Notes under the pieces: model-generated
What the model was told of the DNA's origin: nothing
Seen by the model: only the letters and a program-made list of their open reading frames with translations
Databases searched by the model: none
Source: Candidatus Woesearchaeota archaeon
GTDB lineage: Archaea > Nanobdellota > Nanobdellia > Woesearchaeales > JACPJR01
DNA length: 64,000 nt
Assembly: GCA_016187565.1 (NCBI GenBank)
Contig: JACPJR010000014.1
Location: 62,001 to 126,000, forward strand
Direction: 5' to 3'
In this document: one piece after another, positions 7,091 through 14,768 of the stretch
Numbering within the stretch: the stretch's first letter is position 1
How the letters are laid out: each line of letters starts with the position of its first letter
Program-made: the position numbers and the translations under genes

Positions 7091-8320
7091 ATGAAACCAC
7101 CTTGGTTTAAAGCTTTACCATTATTAAGCAACCATGAAGAGCACTTCTCACGACAGGTGTATTTTCCATTGAAAAGCCGTTTGTTTGAAAAGCTACAAAC
7201 AGAAACAGCGACAGGATTCCAGGGAAGTAGTCCGAATGTTTTTGTGGGGAGGTTTGGATATCCCCAGGTAAATGTCGGCATTCTTAGCCCTCCAGAACAA
7301 CATGAGGAAGCATGGAAACATGATGCACCAAAATACTGGGCTGGAGAGAATTATCGCATTCCCCAAGTTATTGATTTACGAGGTTCATTGATCAATGCAC
7401 GCTTTGGCGCACACATTACCGACGCGCGCAAAACACAGAAACTTCTGGAGCTATGCAAAGAAATAGGAATGGCAAAGAAGCCAGTTGATGTTGAGGTTAA
7501 CTTGAGTGAAAAACCGCAGCTGAGAATAAATCAAGAGCCCCGTTTAGGAGTTTATGGGCCAAAGGGAAAGTTGAAAAGTGCTGTTATTACAAGCAATCCA
7601 TCGATTGGGCAAAAAGTAGAAAAAGTGGTTGCTGAGGATGATCTTAAGGCAAATGAAGGCATGATGTACCTGTACAAAGCAGGCTATGATGAACAATTTT
7701 TAACAAAACTTCTTTCCATTGGCAATCTTGGTATAAAGGCTGAACGAAAACTTGTTCCAACACGATGGTCTATTACTGCATCTGATGACATTATTGCAAA
7801 AAATCTTCTCAAAAAAGTACGAGATTTCCCGTTGACCGAGCATATGGCTTACTTTGGTGGCTATCTCGGCAATTATTACCTGATTCTTTTTTTTCCACAG
7901 ATGTGGGGATATGAGCTTTTCGAGACCTATGCACCACAAACAAACAGCGAGATAAAATATTCAACAGATTATGAAGGTTATGCAGGAAGAACAACCTATG
8001 CAGAACATACGGTTGGAGGATACTATGCATGCCGTCTTGCTCTTGTAGAAAAATTGATGGCAATGAAACACCAGGCAGCGGTACTAGCACTACGTTTTAT
8101 TACCGATGACTACTACACCCCGCTTGGCGTTTGGGTCGTGAGACAGAGCACACGAAAAGCCTTGGAAAGTAAACCCATTTCCTTCTCTGATAAAGAGTTA
8201 CTGATCCACTATGTACGAATTTTTGTCAAAAAAAGATTCCACATGGACGCTGACCAGCTTCTTAACAAAAGCCTTCTCCTCAAAACAATAACACAAAAAA
8301 GATTAGACGCGTTTGTTTAA
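7091..8320 (+). CDS. nreA: Archaeal DNA-repair protein NreA family
   Basis: 409 residues from the ATG at 7091, chosen because a TATA element (7062-7070) sits 25 nt upstream; the longer open frame from 7007 overlaps the previous gene and would add a spurious hydrophobic head. It has Nre N-terminal and C-terminal domains: FVGRFGYPQVNVG, a DAP..W block followed by VIDLRGSLIN, and late DDYYTPLGVWVVRQS. The extreme C-terminus QKRLDAFV fits a PCNA-interacting (PIP-box) pattern QxxLxxF, as reported for Nre proteins, which act in DNA damage repair with PCNA. No N-terminal zinc finger is seen. Family assignment is from remembered motifs. Confidence 0.82.
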   Translation: MKPPWFKALPLLSNHEEHFSRQVYFPLKSRLFEKLQTETATGFQGSSPNVFVGRFGYPQVNVGILSPPEQHEEAWKHDAPKYWAGENYRIPQVIDLRGSLINARFGAHITDARKTQKLLELCKEIGMAKKPVDVEVNLSEKPQLRINQEPRLGVYGPKGKLKSAVITSNPSIGQKVEKVVAEDDLKANEGMMYLYKAGYDEQFLTKLLSIGNLGIKAERKLVPTRWSITASDDIIAKNLLKKVRDFPLTEHMAYFGGYLGNYYLILFFPQMWGYELFETYAPQTNSEIKYSTDYEGYAGRTTYAEHTVGGYYACRLALVEKLMAMKHQAAVLALRFITDDYYTPLGVWVVRQSTRKALESKPISFSDKELLIHYVRIFVKKRFHMDADQLLNKSLLLKTITQKRLDAFV

Positions 8321-8400
8321 CCGTACTCACTATAAGAACTATAGGAGAAGAGTTTTTAATTTCGCAATATTTAATAAGATGAACTTGTAAATTAAGCAAT

Positions 8401-9126
8401 ATGATGAGAAAAGTTGTTGTTATTAGTGGTGGAACAGAAGGGATAGGTAAAGCAACCGTTGTTCAACTTCTTAGTGAAGGATTCAATGTTGTGACGTTTT
8501 CAAGAGAGAATAATAGATGTAAGAGTTTGAACAATGAATTAAAGAAAAATTTCGATTCTGAGACATTTATAGTTATGCAGGCTGATGTTACCAATGAAAA
8601 AGACATGAGTAATATCGTGAATAAAGCGATTCAAAAATTCAAGAAAATCGATGTGTTGATTAATAATGCAGGCTTTGGATATTTTGTTGCTTGTGATAGA
8701 GTAGATATAAAAAGATTTCAAGAGATGGTACAAACAAATATAGTTGGTGTAGCATTGCTAACAAAATTAACAGTTCCCTATCTGAAAAAGCAAAATTCTG
8801 GATTAATAATAAATCTCGTTTCAATCTCTGGAAAAATGGCATTTGCGCAAGGTGAGTTTTACAGTGCTACAAAGTTTGCCTTAATGGGTTATTCAGAAGG
8901 GATAAGGAAAGAGCTAAAAGATTATGGAATAAAAGTAAGCACCTTATGCCCTGGAATGATAAAGACAAATTTCTTTGATGAAAAAGAGCTTGAGAGGCGT
9001 AAAAAACTTAACAGTGGCCAACTCCCAACATTTCTGGAAGTCGAAGATGTTGTCAGAGTAATTAGTTTTGTTTGTCATCAGTCCCCCCATTCTGATATTC
9101 AAGATGTAACAATAATGCCTTTTTAG
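8401..9126 (+). CDS. Short-chain dehydrogenase/reductase (SDR)
   Basis: 241 residues of a classical SDR: the cofactor motif SGGTEGIG (9-16) replaces TGxxxGxG, NNAG (about 89-92) stabilises the sheet, catalytic Ser lies in LVSISG, and YSATK (Tyr/Lys pair) is near 158. An Arg (SREN, 40s) after strand 2 suggests NADP(H). Substrate unknown; this subgroup acts on alcohols, sugars or fatty-acyl compounds. The gene is A/T-richer than its upstream neighbours and stands alone. A TATA-like TATTTAATA (8368-8376) lies about 28 nt before the ATG, so the mRNA is probably leaderless. Confidence 0.88.
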   Translation: MMRKVVVISGGTEGIGKATVVQLLSEGFNVVTFSRENNRCKSLNNELKKNFDSETFIVMQADVTNEKDMSNIVNKAIQKFKKIDVLINNAGFGYFVACDRVDIKRFQEMVQTNIVGVALLTKLTVPYLKKQNSGLIINLVSISGKMAFAQGEFYSATKFALMGYSEGIRKELKDYGIKVSTLCPGMIKTNFFDEKELERRKKLNSGQLPTFLEVEDVVRVISFVCHQSPHSDIQDVTIMPF

Positions 9127-9270
9127 TACAGGCTATCGTTTTCTTAGTGTTTGGCTCATCGGAAAAATTCACGGTAAGTATATACTTTGATAGTTTATAT
9201 ATTACTTTTTTTATATTTTTTTACTATTTATCTAGTAACATTTAAATATTAGTATAAATTAAGTAATACT

Positions 9271-9930
9271 ATGATAATCTATAACCCCCATAATATAAGA
9301 GTAATGGAAGAAAGAATCAAAAGAGCACAAGTCCTCTTAGATCAAATGCCAATGAAATACTGCTTCATAACAGGATCGTTCATTCATAAGGAAAAATATA
9401 GGGATATTGATCTCTTTGTGATAACGAGATCAAAAAAAGAAATAAAAAAGAACAGTAAACAGGTAAAAATAGCTATTATTGACTTTAATGATTTGTATTC
9501 GTTATTCTATCATTCTGTCTCAAAAAGTTGTATCGCAAAAAATATTCTTCCAATGAAACCACTTAAAATTACCATGTCAGATTACTGGCATGTTGTCAAC
9601 GAAGCAGTTCCTACGCTTCTCAATCAAAAAAACAAATTTCATAAAGATGTTCGTTTTCTTGTCCTTTACACTGAATATTTTAAGACAAAGGAAGTCTTGG
9701 ATACGTTTCAATTAGATAAGAGAATTAAGCTTTTTAGAAACTATGAGGAGGTCTTAAAATACATTAAAGAACATGTTCCAGAGGTAATAAATCAACAGAG
9801 AAAAAAATCTTATTTAAAAAGATTCTTTTATACACAATCAGGGTACTATAGAGATCTTCGTGATTATGATGCACAAAACTTTTTATATGATCTCACGCAC
9901 ACAATAACAAAAGGTTTCTCACATGGTTAG
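9271..9930 (+). CDS. Minimal nucleotidyltransferase-fold protein
   Basis: 219 residues. Near the N-terminus, ITGSFIHKEKYRDIDLFVI carries the GS...DxD pattern of pol-beta-type nucleotidyltransferases (GS-x8-DID, Asp residues about 45 and 47). The C-terminal half is helical and basic. It overlaps the downstream gene by 8 nt, so the pair is translationally coupled. The two-gene arrangement recalls nucleotidyltransferase toxin-antitoxin systems, but the partner is not a recognised antitoxin. The region is clearly A/T-rich compared with flanking core genes, a hint of acquisition. Target (tRNA, protein or small molecule) unknown. Confidence 0.65.
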   Translation: MIIYNPHNIRVMEERIKRAQVLLDQMPMKYCFITGSFIHKEKYRDIDLFVITRSKKEIKKNSKQVKIAIIDFNDLYSLFYHSVSKSCIAKNILPMKPLKITMSDYWHVVNEAVPTLLNQKNKFHKDVRFLVLYTEYFKTKEVLDTFQLDKRIKLFRNYEEVLKYIKEHVPEVINQQRKKSYLKRFFYTQSGYYRDLRDYDAQNFLYDLTHTITKGFSHG

Positions 9931-10300
9931 TCCTGAAGATTTCAAAAATAAAGTCGAAAAGCTGATTTTACAAAGTTATAAAGTAGAATTCTTAGGTAAA
10001 AACTTTGATCAGATAGTATCTCTCCTTACAGACACCAAAGCTGAGAAGATCTATCAATGGGTCGAAGAAGTAGTAAGGAACAAAATTCAGCCAATTCTTG
10101 TTGGATCAAAAAAAGCGTACAAAGAATGGACAGTAAGCGAACTTCTTACATTTCGCTATCCCCTTCGCATAGGAAACACTGATTACAGAATTATGTTCGT
10201 GAAAGTAAAAAATTCGATTTATATTGAGTTTCATTTAGGAGATCATCATTATTATGACAAAGTAAGAAAAGATCTTGATCTGAAGAAAGGAAGTTACTAA
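9923..10300 (+). CDS. Hypothetical partner of the nucleotidyltransferase, 125 aa
   Basis: The gene begins inside the preceding one (8-nt overlap). The N-terminal half is helical (KNKVEKLIL...). The C-terminal half has alternating beta strands with aromatic residues (YRIMFVKVKNSIYIEFHLG, then HHYYDKVRKDL), loosely reminiscent of the beta-sheet of RelE/ParE-like proteins, but I would not assign the family on this. The product is basic, soluble and without Cys. Tight coupling to a nucleotidyltransferase suggests a joint function such as toxin and antidote. A TATA-like element for the next small gene lies directly downstream. Confidence 0.6.
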   Translation: MVSPEDFKNKVEKLILQSYKVEFLGKNFDQIVSLLTDTKAEKIYQWVEEVVRNKIQPILVGSKKAYKEWTVSELLTFRYPLRIGNTDYRIMFVKVKNSIYIEFHLGDHHYYDKVRKDLDLKKGSY

Positions 10301-10379
10301 TCCGATTTTCATGGATTTGATCATGTGCACCATGAAACAATCACATAGTTATATAAATCAGAGAAACCTGTGAATCAAT

Positions 10380-10526
10380 ATGGTCACCAAAATAAAAGAA
10401 TTATACCGATGTGAAGAATGCAAATTGTTCTATAAAGATAGTTCATTTGCTAAAAAGTGTGAAGCGTGGTGTAGAAAAAATAAGTCCTGTAACCTAGAAA
10501 TCACGAAACATGCGACGACTGCCTGA
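10380..10526 (+). CDS. Small Cys-rich metal-binding-type protein, 48 aa
   Basis: The ATG at 10380 lies about 25 nt after a TATA element (TTATATAAA, 10350-10358), which fits a leaderless transcript; TGA is at 10524-10526. The product has a YRCEECKLFYKD knuckle followed by KKCEAWCRKNKSCNLEITKHA, giving five Cys (CxxC, then C-x3-C-x5-C) and a His near the end. The CxxC and CEAWC pattern resembles small proteins I recall from Woesearchaeota-like and other archaeal genomes, sometimes near heavy-metal genes. Zinc or another thiophilic metal is the likely ligand. Function otherwise unknown. Confidence 0.68.
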   Translation: MVTKIKELYRCEECKLFYKDSSFAKKCEAWCRKNKSCNLEITKHATTA

Positions 10527-10573
10527 AATTGAGTGCTACGCCAATGCATCATCCATGAAAAAGGTACAGGTAT

Positions 10574-10942
10574 CTAAGAAGACCTTCTCTTGAAAATGCC
10601 TTTATTGATCTGTTTTGCCCATTGCATGCTTTCCTTTGCAGAAAGACCGAGAACAATACGCTTGTAAGGAGCATTCTGTAATTCAACAGTTAATCCATAC
10701 ATTCCATGTTTAACATACCAAAATTCTTTTCCTTTATCTGTCCAAAATGTTCCTGCCTTCAGAAAAAAAGGAATGTATGTACCAACCCGAAACCATGTCC
10801 AATGTTTCCAAGGAATAGAAGCATCAGCTAAAAGAATACAGTTCCTCGGGATGGTTAATGTGCCTTTTAGAGCAGCTACTTTCTCGAGACCTGCAAAAAC
10901 AATCACGAGCGTATCTTGAGTAAGACGTATCTCCATTCTCAA
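10574..10942 (-). CDS. Hypothetical protein, 122 aa (PH-like fold possible)
   Basis: 122 residues of mostly beta strands ending in one amphipathic helix (SAKESMQWAKQINKGIFKR), an arrangement like bacterial PH-domain proteins. Conserved-looking aromatic/Gly turns (WKHWTWFRVGTYIPFF, GTFWTDKGKEFWYV) also occur in small uncharacterised proteins of bacteria and archaea. There is no signal peptide and no Cys pair. It is transcribed away from repeat copy A, with its promoter between 10943 and 11020. I cannot name a function. Confidence 0.6.
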   Translation of the reverse strand: MRMEIRLTQDTLVIVFAGLEKVAALKGTLTIPRNCILLADASIPWKHWTWFRVGTYIPFFLKAGTFWTDKGKEFWYVKHGMYGLTVELQNAPYKRIVLGLSAKESMQWAKQINKGIFKRRSS

Positions 10943-11020
10943 GCGAGAGTTACCCTTGCTTAAATAATTATGGATAACAATCAGGAAGTATAATAAACGA
11001 TTAGTTTAAACTATTTAGCA

Positions 11021-11382
11021 TTACAGCGGCAATAATGGCGGTGCGACGGTCATTTTGTAACGCAAAATGCCCTACGAGTCACCCCATAAGGGACCCCGAC
11101 TCATCGCACGCCACGCAAACTCATGAAAATCCGTTGGATTTTCAGGATCCTCGAAAACTAAGTTTCCGGGAAACCGGAAATTCAAAGAATTTCCCAGTTC
11201 ACCGAAAATGCCATGCATTTTCGCGTGTTTACCAAAGTTTGATCAATGGGTGTAACATGAAGTTGCACGTCGCGGCCTTCGTGTTGCCTTAATAGCCGCG
11301 CCGAAGAGCTTCATGCTCTTCCTTGCGTGTCAACTGAGCGTAACCAGTTGCGGGGTGTGCGTAGGATTGCTCGCTGAGCAAA
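11021..11382 (+). repeat. Hairpin-mosaic repeat, copy A
   Basis: A non-coding element built from consecutive short hairpins, mostly with 3-nt loops. An outer stem GTGCGA/TCGCAC (11041-11046/11104-11109) encloses hairpins CATTTTG/CAAAATG and GAGTC/GACTC. Then come GAAAATCC/GGATTTTC (11125-11143), GGAAATTC/GAATTTCC (11176-11194), CGAAAATGC/GCATTTTCG (11203-11223), GTGTAAC/GTTGCAC (11250-11268), CGCGGC/GCCGCG (11271-11300), GAAGAGC/GCTCTTC (11303-11321), CAACTG/CAGTTG (11331-11350) and TTGCTC/GAGCAA (11367-11381). Bases 11117-11246 are identical, in reverse complement, to 37605-37734. It ends directly at the TATA element of the next gene. Open frames across it are by-products. Confidence 0.85.
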
Positions 11383-11414
11383 TACTTAAAAAGAACTAAT
11401 GATTTCCCTGATTG

Positions 11415-12071
11415 ATGGCTGATATATCTGACCTCACCGGTGGGATTCCAGCACTGGAAGCATTTGCAGAACAAGCAATGAGTATGCATGATGCCGCGAT
11501 TGCAACTGCACGTACCTCACGCGTTGATATGTCGGTCTATCCCGATATTGTACAGGAGTTAGGATCACTTGCTGACCGAGTTACTGGAGAAGTACCGGGC
11601 TATGTCCTTGGTCGTAAGACTGGTCGTTGGGATGTTGATACCACCAAAAGAACACTTACCTTTCATCCTCTTCATGAAAGAGGCATTGAGAATGCACCCG
11701 TTTATATTCAGGGGATCTTTTATGGAGCTGCTGGTGTTCTCCATCTGCTTCCACGAGCGAGTATTATTGCAGCTCTTCGTGCTGAATTTGAACGTGAACA
11801 CCCTTTCCGTCCAGAGGATCACTATTCTGGACTTCTCGCTTTACGGGAGTCTTTACACGACACGCAAGTGTATGGGATTGAAATCTCTCTTCAAGAAGAT
11901 CATGAGCTTGGCAGAGCCTTTGCTCTAGCGATTGAGCAAAGTCCCCTACGAGACCAGCTTTTGGAACGGACTACGGTAGCAAATAGTGTACCAAGAGAGT
12001 ATGGTTTTGAGCGAAAGATCTTGTATGTACCCGTAACAGAAGCGGAAAGACAGGACGTTATTCTTCTTTAG
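11415..12071 (+). CDS. Hypothetical protein, 218 aa
   Basis: ATG at 11415; an A/T-rich element ATACTTAAAAAG (11382-11393) lies about 26 nt upstream, fitting a leaderless start just outside repeat copy A. Soluble, mixed alpha/beta. The centre (about 95-120) has a hydrophobic stretch (VYIQGIFYGAAGVLHLLP) that is amphipathic rather than membrane-like, and the C-terminus is acidic and ends VILL. There is no Cys and no metal motif. I do not recognise the family. Codon use and G+C look like the other orphan genes of this window rather than a phage-like insert. Confidence 0.6.
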   Translation: MADISDLTGGIPALEAFAEQAMSMHDAAIATARTSRVDMSVYPDIVQELGSLADRVTGEVPGYVLGRKTGRWDVDTTKRTLTFHPLHERGIENAPVYIQGIFYGAAGVLHLLPRASIIAALRAEFEREHPFRPEDHYSGLLALRESLHDTQVYGIEISLQEDHELGRAFALAIEQSPLRDQLLERTTVANSVPREYGFERKILYVPVTEAERQDVILL

Positions 12072-12148
12072 GGATTTATTATAGTCTTAATTTTGCATGC
12101 TCAATACAACCGTAGGGTTAGGGATGATGCTCGAGGTGAAATCCAAAA

Positions 12149-12160
12149 CCTATAAATATC
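12149..12160 (+). promoter_or_regulatory. TATA element of the candidate structured RNA
   Basis: CCTATAAATATC is close to the archaeal TATA consensus and sits about 27 nt before the first base-paired stretch at 12185. There is no open frame of useful length for at least 450 nt downstream, so the promoter would serve a non-coding transcript. Confidence 0.5.
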
Positions 12161-12181
12161 AGTATTACGATATAGTTTTTT

Positions 12182-12340
12182 ATTGGATCTGTGCAAATGG
12201 GTCCTTGGATGAGCTAGAACAGCTTGTTCAGCAATGATTTTGAGACACTATTGCATAGAACAGCCCGACACGAGAGTACTCAATGGAGCTTACGCTGATT
12301 GCAAGCAATGAGCTTGGGAGTTAGTGTTTCGGGCAACAAT
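12182..12340 (+). ncRNA. Candidate structured RNA (three consecutive stem-loops)
   Basis: After the TATA element come stem 1 GGATC/GGTCC (12185-12189/12200-12204, one G-T pair); stem 2 TGTTC/GAACA (12225-12229/12258-12262) continuing into GCAAT/ATTGC (12231-12235/12250-12254); and stem 3 GCCCGA/TCGGGC (12263-12268/12329-12334) continuing with CAC/GTG and ACTC/GAGT. Stem 3 starts the base after stem 2 ends and is followed by A-ACA, the position of the ACA box in H/ACA guide RNAs. A T4 run follows (12352-12355). It shows no match I recognise to SRP RNA, RNase P RNA or 5S rRNA. H/ACA-type guide is a speculation; a structured RNA is a moderate inference. Confidence 0.4.
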
Positions 12341-12652
12341 CCTTTTAACACTTACAAAGTTTCATTTGGAGCAAGCATTCAAGTTCATTTGTTCCTAAAT
12401 CACCTAAACTCTCTGATTTAAGGGGAAAAAGGCCGAATTTTGCCTGTTTCATTAGTTTAGTAGCTTGATCTGCTTGTTCTTAGAGTGCTTACGATTATTG
12501 CGAAAGCAATCAATAAGTAAAAACAGTAAATAAACAGTAAACACAACTATCAAAGTGAGAATCATGCTCATCTTTTCATTACCTCTTTATGAACGGTATG
12601 ATTAGAGATACGAGTAGAGAGCTCTTTCTCGCTTTGTTGTGGAGGGAAGACC
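12341..12652. other. Intergenic region upstream of dnaG
   Basis: No supported gene was found. It contains a small hairpin ATTGC-GAAA-GCAAT with a GNRA-type loop (12497-12510) and a run of AGTAAA-like short repeats (12515-12541). The ribosome site GGAGGGAAG of dnaG is just before 12653. It may hold the 3' part of the preceding RNA or the dnaG leader. Confidence 0.5.
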
Positions 12653-13936
12653 ATGGCAAAGATTAGCCAAGTATCGGCAAAGTATATCATTCATTCCAGT
12701 ATTGATATCGAAGGCGTTGTTGACCGGCCTGATGTTATCGGTGCAATATTTGGACAAACTGAAGGGCTTCTTGGTGCAGACCTTGAGCTAAGAGAGCTTC
12801 AACGGAGTGGACGTATCGGTCGTATTGAGGTAAACGTTGATACCAGAGGAGGAAAAACTAAAGGTAACATTGTTATTCCTTCAAGCCTTGATAAAGCAGA
12901 GACGGCTATTGTTGGTGCTGCCCTAGAGATTATCCAACGAATTGGCCCTTGTAATGCCAAGATTAGGGTTGAAAACATCGAAGATGTTCGTATTTCAAAG
13001 CGAACCTTTGTCATCAATAGAGCAAAGGAACTTCTCAAAAATCTTATGGACAGTGTCATGCCTGATTCTCAGGAACTGGCAGATGAGGTTGCTTACTCTG
13101 TCCGTGTTATGGAAATTCAGGAATATGGTAATGACCGTCTTCCTGCAGGACCAACGGTTGATGAGTCTGATGAGGTTATTGTCGTTGAAGGACGGGCAGA
13201 TGTCCTTAACTTGTTAAAGCATGGCATTAAAAATTCTATTGCTATTAATGGAACCAATGTCCCTGAAACCCTCATTGACTTAAGCAAAAAAAAGGTTCTG
13301 ACTGCCTTTGTTGACGGTGATCGTGGTGGAGATCTCATCATCAAGGAACTGATCAGTGTTGCTGAGATCGATTATGTGACCAAGGCTCCCGACGGAAAAG
13401 AAGTTGAGGAGATAACCAAGAAAGAGATTCATAAAGCACTGAGAAGTAAAGTCTCTGTGGAGCAAATTAAGCTAGAGGGTAATGGAAAGCCACAGTTCAG
13501 TAGCAAGCCAAAGCTCCGTCCGCTTATGAGACAACCTATTGATGAACAACAGCCACAACCGCAGGCACAAGTGCAGAGACCACAGCAACCACGGTATCCT
13601 CCACAACAGAGACCTCAATCCCCGCCGCAGGGAAGGTTATCTGATGAGGAAAAGAAAAAGTTTAAGGATTTACTTGAGGATCTCATCGGAACACGAGGAG
13701 CCTATATCCTTGATGATAAGCTGAATATCCTTGGAAAAGTGCCGTACAGCGAACTCTTGCCAACCATCAAGAACTTAGATTCAAAGGTCTATGCAGTTAT
13801 CTTTGATGGTGTTGTTGATAAGACCCTTGTTACTGTTGCAGAAAAGATCAATGTCACGTATCTGATAGCAATGGACACGAAAGTGAAGGGTTCAGAAACA
13901 CGCATTACCTTGTTGACTGAAGCGAACTTAGCATAA
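12653..13936 (+). CDS. dnaG: Archaeal DnaG-like TOPRIM protein
   Basis: 427 residues. The N-terminal archaeal domain (1-165) is followed by a TOPRIM fold with [17 protein letters not shown] (catalytic-type Glu179) and AFVDGDRGG (Asp221, Asp223), then a Pro/Gln-rich linker (about 285-325) and a helical C-terminal domain (330-427). Archaeal DnaG is known as an RNA-exosome subunit that binds poly(A)-rich RNA and has been reported to have primase activity; the fold matches bacterial primase only in TOPRIM. The start is set by the GGAGGG ribosome site eight bases upstream. Full length. The long Q/P linker is a variable feature of the family. Confidence 0.95.
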   Translation: MAKISQVSAKYIIHSSIDIEGVVDRPDVIGAIFGQTEGLLGADLELRELQRSGRIGRIEVNVDTRGGKTKGNIVIPSSLDKAETAIVGAALEIIQRIGPCNAKIRVENIEDVRISKRTFVINRAKELLKNLMDSVMPDSQELADEVAYSVRVMEIQEYGNDRLPAGPTVDESDEVIVVEGRADVLNLLKHGIKNSIAINGTNVPETLIDLSKKKVLTAFVDGDRGGDLIIKELISVAEIDYVTKAPDGKEVEEITKKEIHKALRSKVSVEQIKLEGNGKPQFSSKPKLRPLMRQPIDEQQPQPQAQVQRPQQPRYPPQQRPQSPPQGRLSDEEKKKFKDLLEDLIGTRGAYILDDKLNILGKVPYSELLPTIKNLDSKVYAVIFDGVVDKTLVTVAEKINVTYLIAMDTKVKGSETRITLLTEANLA

Positions 13937-13986
13937 AGCATTGTTGGCTGTTCGTTTAAGCACAAAGAAATGTTTTTTATATGAAA

Positions 13987-14007
13987 GCCCTTCAGTTACC
14001 GAAGGGC
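13987..14007 (+). terminator. Stem-loop between convergent genes
   Basis: GCCCTTC (13987-13993) and GAAGGGC (14001-14007) form a 7-bp stem with a 7-nt loop; flanking TGAAAG/CTTTCA may extend it. It lies 50 nt after the dnaG stop and before the 3' end of the convergent gene at 14064. It could limit read-through in both directions, but archaeal termination usually depends on T-runs, and only a short TTCTTT follows. Confidence 0.4.
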
Positions 14008-14063
14008 AGCGTTCTTTCATGAAAACTATCTTTCCTTCGATAAGCACGGTCAGAAGCCCATCG

Positions 14064-14768
14064 CTATTCATCCAGAGGACGAGGGCTAATATCAGTCGTT
14101 AAAGCCCTATAGAGCAGAAGTCGAGGCAATGGTTGTCCGTCTTCTGAACAATCTCTCTGCTCAAATGTTGTTGGCGTGATAAATATCTCCTCTTCTCTTC
14201 CTCCCTTAGGAAGACTTCGTAGGTACACAATGTCTATGGGTGTCGAGACCGTATCAATAGGGGCTAGGTGTATGAATGCTTTATTTCTCCAGAGACCTTT
14301 TTTATAATGACTAGGAAGTCCTTCTGGACAAGTAACCTTGGTTCTATCATCAAAGGCTTGATGAAGTCGTTGAAGAAGCCATTCATCACGGTTAGCAATA
14401 TACCCACTTGACCACCACATATTGGTCACTACCATGAGATCAATGTCTGGCCGTATCCCTTGTTTGGTGATTTGCCCTCCAATAACATACACCGAAAAAA
14501 AAGCACAGCCTGTTTTATATGCACCAGTCTCTTGATCCTGCTGTTCAAATGCCCAATCATTCTCGTCAGGCTCTCCTCGGTAGCCTTCCTCTGACTCTCG
14601 TCGTAATTCCTCGTCAGACTCCGTATCGCGAAAATAGTCATTCGCTAAAGCGTCAACGGTGTGGATAAGCGTCTGAACATTCCCCTTGTCTTTAGGGGTT
14701 AGCCTTGCAAGAAACTGGTCTCTTTGCGCAATCTCCTCGAGGGTTAAGGTTTTGTCTACCTGTCTCAT
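14064..14768 (-). CDS. Nucleotidyltransferase-like protein, 234 aa
   Basis: Residues about 95-112 read [22 protein letters not shown], the GG...DID pattern of a pol-beta nucleotidyltransferase fold (Asp pair near 107-109). A third acidic position may be PIDIVYL (about 180). An acidic helical N-terminus precedes it. The start codon overlaps the stop of the upstream parvulin gene (ATGA), so the two are co-transcribed and coupled. The target is unknown; the sequence does not look like CCA-adding, poly(A) or kanamycin transferases. Confidence 0.6.
   Translation of the reverse strand: MRQVDKTLTLEEIAQRDQFLARLTPKDKGNVQTLIHTVDALANDYFRDTESDEELRRESEEGYRGEPDENDWAFEQQDQETGAYKTGCAFFSVYVIGGQITKQGIRPDIDLMVVTNMWWSSGYIANRDEWLLQRLHQAFDDRTKVTCPEGLPSHYKKGLWRNKAFIHLAPIDTVSTPIDIVYLRSLPKGGREEEIFITPTTFEQRDCSEDGQPLPRLLLYRALTTDISPRPLDE

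Noticed and set aside
11035-11489. Open frames of 85 and 66 aa inside hairpin repeat copy A
   Set aside because: They run through the palindromic modules, are not conserved as protein between the two copies, and have no promoter.
12100-12340. SRP RNA, RNase P RNA or tRNA
   Set aside because: The conserved SRP domain IV tip, the RNase P core sequences and a tRNA cloverleaf are not found in the stem-loop region.
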